Positions 21,150 to 30,906 of a DNA stretch of 56,952 bases are shown one piece after another. The position numbers and the translations under genes are program-made. Within the stretch, counting starts at the first letter, position 1, and each line of letters begins with the position of its first letter. The notes beneath the pieces are model-generated. The model was not told where the DNA came from and did no database searches. It saw nothing but the letters and a program-made list of their open reading frames with translations. Origin of the DNA: Chara braunii (taxonomy: Eukaryota > Streptophyta > Charophyceae > Charales > Characeae); the NCBI GenBank assembly GCA_003427395.1, contig BFEA01000365.1:761699-818650 (forward strand), given 5' to 3'.

Positions 21150-23430
21150 CACCCTCAAAACACAAAGTTCGGATGCTGGCGAACTTCTTTTGTCGACGAA
21201 CCACGGGCTGTATGGCTGCTGAGGGCGGTCTTCGTTTTTCGAATGCACAAAAGGTAAAGCATCGAAGTTCAGATGCCGACGAACTTGTTTAATTCTCCGT
21301 CGGGTCGGGAAAACCCCGGTCGCAACACGAGTTGTGGGAAAAACGAAGTTTGCTCGCCAGCCCGATGGAAACCGGACTTCGACCCTGCCCAGTGGTTGTC
21401 AAAATGTGAAGTTTTGATGTCGGCGCACTACTTGGCGAACACGGGTGCACTGCACGGTACCCGAGGGCGGTGTTCACTGTTTGGAACCAGAAAAGATAAA
21501 GCATTGAAGTTCGGATACTGGCAAACTTCTTCTGTCCTTGCCCCTTGTTTTGGACCAGCCAGACCACGATCGCTGCATGGGTGGCATGGAGATACGAAGA
21601 TAGCTGGTATCCGAACATCATATGCTGCCGTGTAAGGACTGCTCACGGGCTGCAATGAAAACCACCAAGTCCGCCGGTATCCGAACTTCCACACGGCCCC
21701 AGGGTGGCGAACATGTGAAGCTCAAATTTTGGCGGACCACAATGTTGTAAGTGCGCACAAAGGAGGACTGCACGCCACCTGAGGGCGGTCTTCGTTTTTT
21801 GGATGCAGAAAAAGCAAACCATTGAAGTCCGAATTTCGGCGAACTAGGCGGGTGCTCCCCTCCCATTATGGACCACGAAGACGCTGGTCGCAGCATGGGT
21901 AGTGTGGATATACGAAGTTCGTTGGCATCCGAACTTCAAATACTGCTGATAAAAGACAACTGCTCACGGGGTCCAATGAAAACCACTAAGTCCGCTGGTA
22001 TCCAAACTTCGACATGGGCCCCGGGTGGCAAATGTGTGAAGTGCGCACAACGGAGGACTCCTCGGCACCTCAGGGCGGCATTCGTTGTTTTGATGGTGAA
22101 AAGGCAAATCATTAAAGTCCGAATGCCAGCGAACTTGGCAGGTGCTCCCCTCCCGTTTGGACCAGGAAGACCCTGGTGGCAGCACGGGTTGTGTGGATAT
22201 ACGAAGTTTGCTAGCATCCGAACTTCAAATACTGCTGAGAAAGGACAACTGCTGACAGGGTTAAATTGAAATCGAGCAAATCCGCCGGTATCCGGACTTC
22301 TTCATGGGCCACAGGTGGCTAATATGTGAAGTGCGGATGTCGGTGCACTACAATCTGTGAAGTGCGCGTAGAGGAGGACTGCACGGCGGTATTCACTCTT
22401 TTGATGCTGAAACGACAAATCATCGAAGTTCGGATGCCGGCGAACTTGATGGGTGCTCCGCTCCCGTTCTGGACCAAGAGGACCCTGGTCGCAGCATGGG
22501 TTATGTGGTTATATGAAGTCCGTCGGTCTCCGAACTTCAAACACTGCAGAGAATGGACAGCTGCTCACAGGTTACAATGCAAACGACCAAGTCCGCTGGT
22601 ATCCAAACTTCGACATTTGAAGTTCGCTGGCATCGGAACTTCAAATGCTACCGAGACATGACAACTGGCCACGGACTACCATGAGAACCATAAAGTCCGC
22701 CGGTATCCGAACTTCATCATGGGCCACGGTTGGCTAATATGTGAAGTGCCGCAAGTGCGGATGCCGGCGCACTATAACATATGAAGTGCGCGTAGAGGAG
22801 GACTGCACGGCGGTGTTCGTTCATTTGATGCTGAAACGAAAAATCATCGAAGTTCGGATGTCGGCGAACTTGGTGGGTGCTCCCGTCCCGTTCTGGACCA
22901 GGAGGACCCTGGTCGCAGCATGGGTTCTGTGGTTATACGAAGTCCGCTGACATCCGAACTTCAAACACTGTTGAGAATGGACAGCTGCTCACGGGTTACA
23001 ATGCAAACGACCAAGTCCGTCGGTATCCAAACCTCGACATTTGAAGTTCGCTGGCATCGGAACTTCAAATGCTACCGAGACATGACAACTGGCCACGGAC
23101 TACCATGAGAACCACCAAGTCCGCCGGGATCCGAACTTCGACCTGGACCTCGGCTGGCGAACATGTGAAGTGCGGATGACGACGAACTTCATTCGTCTGC
23201 CAGTCCCATGGTGGAACTGGATGGCCTTGGTTGCAGCTTCGGCTGTGGGAAAAGTCGAAGTTCCCCGACATCCGAACTTCAAATACTGCTGAGAAAGGAC
23301 AACTGCTGACGTGCCACCAGTATAACCGGCGTATCTTTCGGCATCCGGACGTCTTCCCCCGCCGATGGGGGTGAGTATGTGAAGTTTGGATGCCAGCAGA
23401 CATTGTACATTCACACATAGTCTGCAGTGA
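21150..23430. repeat. Higher-order repeat array built around the short palindrome
   Basis: Seven or so units of 290-424 bp. The anchor GGAGGACT recurs at about 21763, 22053, 22373 and 22797. The last two full units (22320-22743 and 22744-23167) are nearly identical at 424 bp and each contain six palindromes in a fixed series. The first two are in forward orientation (starts about 22329 and 22417; 22753 and 22848). The next four are in reverse orientation (about 22515, 22590, 22617 and 22692; 22938, 23011, 23041 and 23117). Between them lie recurring phrases such as TGGACCAGGAGGACCCTGGTC and GACAACTG-CCACGGACTACCATGAGAACC. No coding gene is supported. Frames reading KFAGIRTS or EVRMPANL are the palindromes translated. 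Confidence 0.9.
22753..22773. repeat. Palindrome variant with TGC/GCA arms
   Basis: AAGTGCG, core GATGCCGG, CGCACT. The arm change T-to-G on the left is matched by A-to-C on the right. The homologous site at 22328 has AAGTGCG...TGCACT, also paired (with one wobble). Confidence 0.8.
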
Positions 23431-24158
23431 TTGCGGGCTTCTGTGCTTGCGATCGGATCCTGCAATGCTGTTTCTATAAAGCAGACTGGGATCCCGACAA
23501 ACAACAACAGCGTATGAGCGTTAAAACCAAAGAACACACATCCATAACTGTCAAACAGTCCTCCACAAAAGAGATCAGTCACCATCTGCTCCTCAGTGGA
23601 ATGGTTGATTGGACAAGCGATCATGTTTTCATCAATCACATGGTTTTTTTTTAACGCGGATTGTCGGGCGCGACAATGGCGAGGATCACACACACATATA
23701 GACACACGCACGTCTGGCGTGGTGACTTGTTTGAGATCACGGTGCAACTACTGGTAGAAGCGAAATGTTGGAGACGTTCAGTTCATCGACACAATGGTGG
23801 ATTCCTCAGACGATACGACGGTTGGTCGATCCGATGCTTTTTATTAGGCATCGCAACTGAGCGGACATTCGCTTGCACGATACTGACATGCGCAAAGTCT
23901 CTCGCACATGGACACACACACACAGACACACACAGACACGCGCCCACACTTCGTGGTTTGATATGGGCGGTTTTGTGATTGCTCAATCCGTGGATTTGAT
24001 GAGCGGCCTGTTGATTGTGACACGCAAACACATGCATGAACAAAGCATCGGGGGAATCACGAAGATTTCTTGAAAGATGGATCCGGCCACTGGATCAGAT
24101 CTTCCGCTCGTTCTGGCTTGTCCAATCAACGCCATCGAGCAGTACACAGACAGTGAAC
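23431..24158. other. Intergenic DNA with CA patches and TTGATTGG repeats
   Basis: CA/CACACA patches lie at 23690-23712 and 23910-23945. The short phrase TTGATTG(G) is frequent, on both strands, and links this stretch with the foldback element that follows. No gene is recognised. Confidence 0.5.
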
Positions 24159-24469
24159 GATCTGTTGATTGCTGGAACTATTGATTGGACGAATCCGACA
24201 GGTCGCTGGTCCAACCGACCACGTCCATCAACACAAAGGTTGTGTTTCAAAACAGTTGGGGGCGAGTGAGGACGTGTCTGCGTCTGCAGGGGCATCTCTT
24301 AACTGCTCGTCCATTCGGCTCCGTCCAATCAACCCCATCAAGTTCTGTACACACGTCCTCACTCGCCCCCAACTGTTTTGAAACAAAACCTTTGTATTGA
24401 TGGACGTGGTTGGTTGGACGATCAACCTATCACATCATCCAATCAATCGTTCCAGCAATCAACAAATCA
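24159..24469. mobile_element. 311-bp foldback element (119-bp inverted arms)
   Basis: Arm 24159-24277 and arm 24351-24469 are inverted copies with roughly 80-90% match by eye, separated by 73 bp. The best conserved part includes CACGTCCATCAA, ACAAAGGTT, TTTCAAAACAGTTGGGGGCG and AGTGAGGACGTGT. The outer part includes TGTTGATTGCTGGAAC and ATTGATTGG. It has no coding capacity. Size and structure fit a foldback element or MITE, but I see no clear target-site duplication. The spacer segment GTCCAATCAACCCCATCAAG has a relative just outside the left arm (24119), so it may be a nested or rearranged copy. Confidence 0.7.
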
Positions 24470-26234
24470 TTCATCGACCATTTATTGTCCACCATTAATT
24501 CAACAAATCGTTCATTTGAGAGCACTCACATGCGTGCATATGTGGATGCAAATGAAACAAAAGAAACAACACATTAGGAAGCACAAGTCGCCTCGCACAA
24601 ACACGATTACGCGAACACGAACGGGCAGCAGGGAACGAACAAATGCATACGGTGAAAAGAGCGTGCACAATCATTCACACGAACACGAAACCGTAAGCAA
24701 AACACGTCGTCGATGAGCATGTCGCATTCCACCGGTGCCGTTTTTTCTGGGCACTCACCACGATGAAGTTGTCGTACGGAGAATGGATGGTGCGCAGCTG
24801 AGCTTAAGCCGCAGAAACCGCTATGGGAGTAGAGCAGCTGCAATGGTGTAGCGTCAGATGGCTTGCGTCAAACGAGCGGCGCGCATTGGAAGCAAGCTCG
24901 ACAGCAAGTTGCTGATTGGCGCTAAATCCGATGCGGATCCCCTCGCGAAAGCCAACGAGAAAGGTGGTGTGCGAGACGCGTCAGTGCGAAGTCTGTGGGG
25001 CAAGGAGTTATGCGATGCGCGTGCTCACGATTGCATGCGGCAGTGAGGACAGCGAAGGACAACGAAACACACGCGCGAGTTGCGCACTCGTCGGGTGAGG
25101 TGGCGCAACGCTGAAGTTTGTGATGGTGTCAATCTCGAGGCGATGGTGTTGACGAGAGAGATAGCGCAGGCGGTCGGTCCGACAACATTTCCCCAGCGAA
25201 ATGCGATAATGCGAAATGAGCATCGAGAGGGGGGGGGTGTTTTATAGGCACACGCACGTAGGGACTCCCGCGCGGAACGGAAGGCCTTTTTGAAATTCGC
25301 AGTAGCAGGCCTTGGCCGCTGACGTGGTGGGGGAGGGGGGGCTGCATACGACATGTCACGTAGGTCTGGTCACGGCATGACTCGTGTGCGGGCCGTTTTT
25401 GACACAACGAAACACAACGAAAAAAAATGGGACTCCACGAACCGTTGGATTACCACGATCGACGACCTGCACACACGACACAAGCCGTTTGAGGGCCATT
25501 TATGACATTGGCTTGCGGGCCATTCCGGACGCTTGCGGGCGGTTGTGGCCTGGGTGGGGTGGAGTTTGGGAAAGGGCGGGGGCCTAGGGTTTCTTTTCGA
25601 TGACGGAGAAGAAGGCCATTTCACCCGACACGAAACGAAATTGAAGGCCGGCCTTGGCCGAGCCGTCCGATCTGGATATCGCAGGATCATTTCTCGCCAT
25701 GGCACAGGACCTGCGGGACAGACGTCAAACTGGTGACCGACTGGGAGGATGACGCGGGAAAGTTGTCATCTGAATGCCCCCCCCGGTTCACCCAACCATT
25801 CCCCGCATTCCGTCGCGCGCGACGACAACTCCGCCACGTTGCGCTATCGTCGTAGTCTGCCGCGAGCTGCAATGCGCCACCGTCATCGTCCTCAAAGTTG
25901 GATCTTGTAGGTACGTCAGACTTGCGCTCGACAAAACCATAGCATCCAATACCCTCGCGTGTCTGGCACATTTCAAGCGAGACCTCTTACGCTATGTGAC
26001 AGCATTACAAGCATCGTTCCCCATGGTGCGACTCGTCGCCAATCAGCATTACAAACATCGTTCCATATGCTGTCACTGTTTTCTCGCCCCTAACATGTCT
26101 CCTTCTTCTAGCGGCAAACACCATTTCTTCTCTATCCTTCCTATTCGCTGTTTTCCATAATATCCATTGTTGTTGTTCATCAAACGCGTGTTCGGTCCGG
26201 AATGCTCATCGCGCAAGGAACTGTGCGTGATTGA
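24470..26234. other. Unrecognised DNA
   Basis: GC-balanced sequence with short open frames on both strands and no recognised motif. A GA/GGGGG patch lies at 25325-25340. No supported gene. Confidence 0.4.
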
Positions 26235-26735
26235 GAGCGCTGCCTTCGTGGCCGCCACGTGGCCCGCATTCATTATCTGTCATCTTGGCCATGATGTCAC
26301 GCCGTTCGCAGGTCCCCACGTGGATGATGAAGAAGACGACGAGTTGTGTGTGCGACGAGCCAGCGCTATCCACCGTGCGCTTATCTCTAACGAACATGCG
26401 TGCTTACGATGACAGGCTAGCACTGTGTGCTGACGGTTAATCCCTCCGTGGCATGATCGCCGAGCATGTTCATAGAAGAAATATGTGCGTGAGTCCATGC
26501 CATCGTCGGTTTCGCAAACAGCAAGCAGTGCTGGCTTGTCGTCACGAGCAGCTTTGTTCTTCAACTAAGAGCGTTCGGTTCACAGCGATGGCTCGGGACG
26601 CGAGTGCGTCGCACACACTACTCGTGGGTTTTTTCGTCCGCTACGTGGGGACCAGTGAAATGTGTGACAACATCGCCAAGACGACAGATACATGTCGATG
26701 AGTGTGTGCCTCAGTCGTGGCCTGCGCAACCAGCG
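26235..26735. repeat. Long diverged inverted repeat
   Basis: Arms at about 26235-26424 and 26526-26735 are inverted copies. Read outward, both give the series GTGCT-GCCTGTC, a GCG-GG segment, CTGGCTCG/ATGGCTCG, GTCGCACACA-ACTCGT, ACGTGGGGACC, GTGACA-CAT-GCCAAGA and GACAGAT. In both arms one frame reads as SHTxLVxFF...VGT...AK.TD, so an old coding piece may have been duplicated in inverted form. Spacer is about 100 bp. Confidence 0.65.
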
Positions 26736-26934
26736 TTCCATGGTGACATGATTGCACTGCCATCAGTCGTGGCCATGGAAGAACACCACGGTAATTTGCG
26801 AGTGTCAAGCATCACCTCGATTTTCATGTTGACCCCTCTTCGTCGTCTCCCAATCATGACAACATCCATAATGTTCGTTAGCAACAGTTGTTTGCGAGGT
26901 GGGGGCAGCTCTGTTCGTTGTCCAATCGTTCGAT

Positions 26935-27340
26935 CGTAGATGCAGAATGAGGTTCTCGTCAGCCGCATGGTCCGTCGTGGCCTTCCACGTGGACAGCATC
27001 GCACTCCTCATTGACGGAAGAGAACCTCGTTCCGCATCGAGCACAAACATAGCTTCCTCCTTCACGCACCCGCTGCGTGATCGCCAGTGCGACACATGTG
27101 TCTTCCCATCAAGAAGGCATATGTGTCGCACTGACGCTCTGTTAATCGTGCGATCACGACAACACTGCAGTGCACGTTTGATCCTTTCGGGTGAAAAGGC
27201 CGACGTGTCGCACTGCGCGATCGCACGTGTCACGAGTTTTTGTTTATCGTGCACTCGCGGCAACACTCCGGTGCACGATTGATCATATCGAGTGAGAAGC
27301 CCCACATGTCGCGCTCGCGATCACACGTTTCATGCTCAGG
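26935..27340. repeat. Hairpins and a 101-bp tandem duplication
   Basis: ATGCAGAATGAGGTTCTC (about 26940) is inverted at about 27020-27040 (GAGAACCTCGTTCCGCAT). A tight hairpin lies at 27085-27133: arms of 16 bases (CAGTGCGACACATGTG and its near-exact reverse complement) enclose a loop that itself pairs CTTC with GAAG. From 27141 a unit starting GTTAATCGTGCGATCACG is repeated at 27242 (GTTTATCGTGCACTCGCG), with CAACACT, GGTGCACG, TTGATC and GTGTCGC shared. Confidence 0.7.
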
Positions 27341-27440
27341 GAACTTCGATTGTCCTCCGAGGTGGTGTAATTCCTTAATAAGACTCAAAAGCCTCTCCGT
27401 TAAAAGTCGTGCGAGCTTGCATGTGTGCCTGATCATGAGC

Positions 27441-29620
27441 ACATGAAGTTCGGATGCCGGCGAACTTCATTCCTTGCAAATAATACATGGCTGTCCATTC
27501 CACAGGTGGTGACTGATTTGTGGTCGGGAGACAACAGTGTTGAGTTATGGTGGTTGCGGTCACGAAGATTAAATTCGGATCCCGACGGACTTGCGCTTTC
27601 GCAAAAGGCTCGGCAAGAGCGCGGTAAACAAACGGCTCCAAAAAAATATTGTCGTGGGACACAGGTTTCCTGCAAGTTTAAATTCGGACGGTTTGCGTGC
27701 TGCAACCTCCCCTCGACAGAGCCAACTGTATCGTCATGCTTGCTCCTCTCTCTACTGTCTACTACTGGCGTGACTGCTCCCTTTTTTTACACACAGTTAG
27801 CCTCAATTTCAAGTGACCCTGATTTTGTAAGTTCAGATCCCGGCGGGCTTTGAGAGAATTGTTCTGCATAATCCATTGCCTCGAATGACCCTAGTCGTCG
27901 CCAGCAATACGGGCCTGTCAGAGCCAACCATGTTTTTGGGTCCCGCGTAAATTTTCCGCTTTGAGCCCTGTGGGCCTTGTGACCAACGGTTGGCCCATGT
28001 TCCGTAGGGATGTCGCTTCACGAAAACATACTCCTTCAATGTTGCGGACCGCCATCCGTCGCAGGCGACTCCCAAACGATAAGAAATCGTTCGTCCTCGA
28101 CCCCTCTAAACAGCGCCCGCCTGTCCTGTTCATCCTCCCCCTCTAAATCAAAGTTCGCCGGGATCCGAACTTCCGCATCAACGGTTGTCCGCTCGGCGCC
28201 ACAAGGCCCGCTATTCTCCTGGCCTGGCAGGGGTAGCAAGCGACGAAACAAGGATCATACCGGAACACAACCTTGCAGTGGTGCCTTCTGAACTTTTGGA
28301 AGGGTGTGTCCTCCCTCAGTTTGGTGCCGCCACTGGCGCGCTCTAACTCACCTGTTGCGGGCGCGGAAATGGACAAAAAGGAACTGAATCCCCTGCACGT
28401 TCGGATCCCGGCGGATTTCATCAAACAGACCCCCACCAGGGCTGCCGCGCGGACACCGTTCGACAACCAGCAAGTTGTCCTCATTCCTGGATTACACCGC
28501 CGGTGTGGAACGGTTGACGTTGAGGTTAATCGGGGTTTGTAGGGGTCAGGGGGTCAATTTAGGGACCTCGATCCCTAGATTTTATTTCTGCAAGCATCCA
28601 TGGGCTTGCAGTGGTGGGGACGCTGGAGCAACGGTGCAATCTCAACAGTTGCGGGAAAATGAACTCTCCCAAACTCCGCCTATGACAAGTTCGGATTCCA
28701 GCGCAGTTATACGATTTGTCTACACAGTGTCGTTCAGAACATCCGCCGAAAATAAGTCGTCGTGTCACGTCGCCTTTGCTACGGAAATTCGCATTGCCCT
28801 TGCCCTCGCTCACCTACTCCGCTAGACTAATCGACGGTTAATGAGGGTTTCTTAGGGGGTCAGGAGCCATGTTCTTCTTTGCCCAAGAATGCGTACGATG
28901 GAAGTGCAATAATGTGCGAATCCAACTGCAGGTACACTGCAGTCGCTGGATCTTAGGGTCGTAAGGGTTGCCGAATAGGGGTTCATGGGGGTTGCTGGAG
29001 GGGCCTGTAGCCGTGTTGTGTTTAAAACTGCCGCGAGTATCGGGTTATTCTCAGCAGTGCCACGTTCGCAATGTGTGAACCCCGGTCGCTGACAAGTTCG
29101 GATCCCAGCGAACTTCGAGGATCGGCCGTAGATCTTGGCATTTGCGGAATCTACAATCAATTGGGTGTGGTTGACGCACGACCGTTGCTTGGACCGCAGA
29201 AGTGGGTTTGGTCAGCACACGTGCTTGCCTTGTTGGTTTATGGAGTGAGGGTTTGTGGGGATGCCTAAGTGTCTTGCGATGCTTTTGCGACGCCGTTGTG
29301 GTCGTTCGTGTTCTTTGCCTGCGAAACGTACTGGTTCCGAAGCCGCGCGGTCTGCACGACTTGCAAAGTAAACGAACTGCCTCGCCTTGGCGGTGGGGTT
29401 CATCGGGGTTTATAGGGGACGCTTGAGGGTCTTTCAGCCATGTTCTTTTCTATCTGCAAACAGTCATAGCCTTGCTTTCGAGAAGACGCTTATCCGACGG
29501 TCATGTAATTGTCGCCGGCGAATACCAGTTCGTCCTCGTATCTGTATCTGACAACTTCGGATCCCGACGCACGACGACGATCCGGGACCGTAGAACCGTC
29601 CCTTGCACCAGACTGAACCA
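27441..29620. repeat. Loose array of diverged units, each with a palindrome
   Basis: Palindrome copies stand at 27445, 27571, 27829, 28151 (reverse), 28398, 28687, 29094 and 29552 (right arm degraded), spaced 120-460 bp. Between them a G-rich phrase of the type GGTTAATCGGGGTTTGTAGG recurs (about 28523, 28838, 28978 and 29398), sometimes followed by GTTCTT-TTTGC-AA. This suggests very old tandem units of roughly 300-450 bp. Open frames on both strands carry no known motif. Cores here are mostly GATCCC, unlike the GATGCC of the 21-23 kb array, so the two arrays have separate histories. Confidence 0.65.
27445..27468. repeat. Dispersed short palindrome, consensus copy
   Basis: Perfect 8-base arms GAAGTTCG and CGAACTTC around the core GATGCCGG. 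This is the clearest single copy of the element found throughout the window. The reverse form reads with core CCGGNATC, so orientation can be told from the core. Confidence 0.9.
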
Positions 29621-29724
29621 CGGCTTCATGTTGCAGTCACAGATAAAGCCCAGCCGATGGGCTCTTACCTTACGCTTTGGCACAAGGGATATGCGCGGTC
29701 CTCCGTCGCTGTCGCACTGTTCCG

Positions 29725-29840
29725 NNNNNNNNNNNNNNNNNNNNNNNNNNNNNNNNNNNNNNNNNNNNNNNNNNNNNNNNNNNNNNNNNNNNNNNNNNNN
29801 NNNNNNNNNNNNNNNNNNNNNNNNNNNNNNNNNNNNNNNN
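29725..29840. other. Assembly gap (Ns)
   Basis: A run of N. Reading frames drawn across it are meaningless. Confidence 1.
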
Positions 29841-30630
29841 GGGGGGGTTGGTGTGCTGGGACGCATCCCGCTTGCTATGCGTCACTCAACGCCATAATAC
29901 ATGCAATTGAACTCAAATGAACACCATTTAGGAGAAGATGATATGAGCTTTATTATTGTGACGCCATCAACTCCTCCTCCGCAAAAATCCCCCACCGTAG
30001 TAGAGGCACTCAACCCTTCCACTCATACGTCACTCAGATTGAGGTAAGTTACTCAGTGTTACTTTCCTAGTTCTACTTTAAATATTTCCTGATAGCACGG
30101 TAAAGCCGTGCAAATTGCTCATCTACCCTCCTATTTCGCCCTTCGCACGTTTTTGCCTCTCCCTCGGAAAAATAAATAAATAAGCCGATCCCCTTTCCAG
30201 ATTCATTTTCTACCGAATGTACTTAGCTTATTTCCCACTTAGGTGCGAGCCCGTCCACACGCTTTCTACTCCGCCCCAGTGTCGGTTACCACAGAGGAGT
30301 GCCAATTTTTTTTATTTTTTTTTTCAAAACAGACAATATTGTTGACGCCCGTCACAGGTTACGGACAATTCAGTACGATATATGTCTCGGGCAAAGATAT
30401 CCGGTTTACCAAGTGCACGTAGACTATTTCCTGCTCAAATACAGGGCCCCTCCACATATTTCTGCCGATGTCGGTCGCGTGTCTTACTTCGGAGAAAAGT
30501 TTCACTTTCCAAGATCCTGATCAGCCAGAAATCCGATGCCCACACAGGTGTCTTGGGTATTGTTATTCAGTGCCGATGCATCGGCCTAGTCTTACCAGGT
30601 CGCAGAGCTCGGCCTTTCTTTTCATGTTAT
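29841..30630. other. Region beyond the 3' end of the Penelope-like element
   Basis: No gene. A T-rich run at 30306-30326 may be a target or a tail, since elements of this class favour simple sequence. The plus-strand frame at 30382-30936 overlaps the antisense of the reverse transcriptase end and is rejected. Confidence 0.4.
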
Positions 30631-30906
30631 TTAAAACGTGTCCAGAAGATTCAGCATCTTACCCCTGAACTCAGGATTTTTCCGCTTCCGTATCCATCTT
30701 ACCCCAACTTTGATCACTTTGCCTGGATACCTCAATTTTCGAAGTTCTTCTGCCAAGGACAGAGTCGCCCATCATACCATACCCCTGTTGTTGCAGTTCT
30801 GCGTAATTCTAAGAATTGTATTGGCCACCATGGCATATTTTGTCTGCTTAGGACCGAACGACTGAAAATCTTTGTAGGTCCAAAACTGCAGATCTCTGTC
30901 TTTTCA
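30631..30906 (-). pseudogene. RT thumb continuation past in-frame TGA codons
   Basis: After the TGA at 30904-30906 the same frame continues: KDRDLQFWTYKDFQSFGPKQ, AMVANTILRITQNCNN, TGA at 30772-30774, then WATLSLAEELRKLRYPGKVI, ending at TAA (30631-30633). The alternation of basic helix, EEL and RYP is what one expects of the thumb of Penelope-type RTs. The 605-codon frame alone would lack a thumb, so this is probably part of the original protein. Whether the TGAs are mutations or recoded cannot be settled from the sequence. Confidence 0.5.

Noticed and set aside
20346-21248. 300-codon minus-strand frame with a repeated peptide
   Set aside because: The peptide period equals the 138-139 bp tandem repeat, and frames are open on both strands. 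Repeat length near a multiple of three explains it.
21150-23430. CRISPR-like array of palindromic repeats
   Set aside because: Spacers are themselves repeated, spacing is irregular, orientation alternates and there are no cas genes. The setting is eukaryotic.
29472-29920. Open frames running across the N gap
   Set aside because: They consist largely of unknown residues. Nothing on either side is recognisable.
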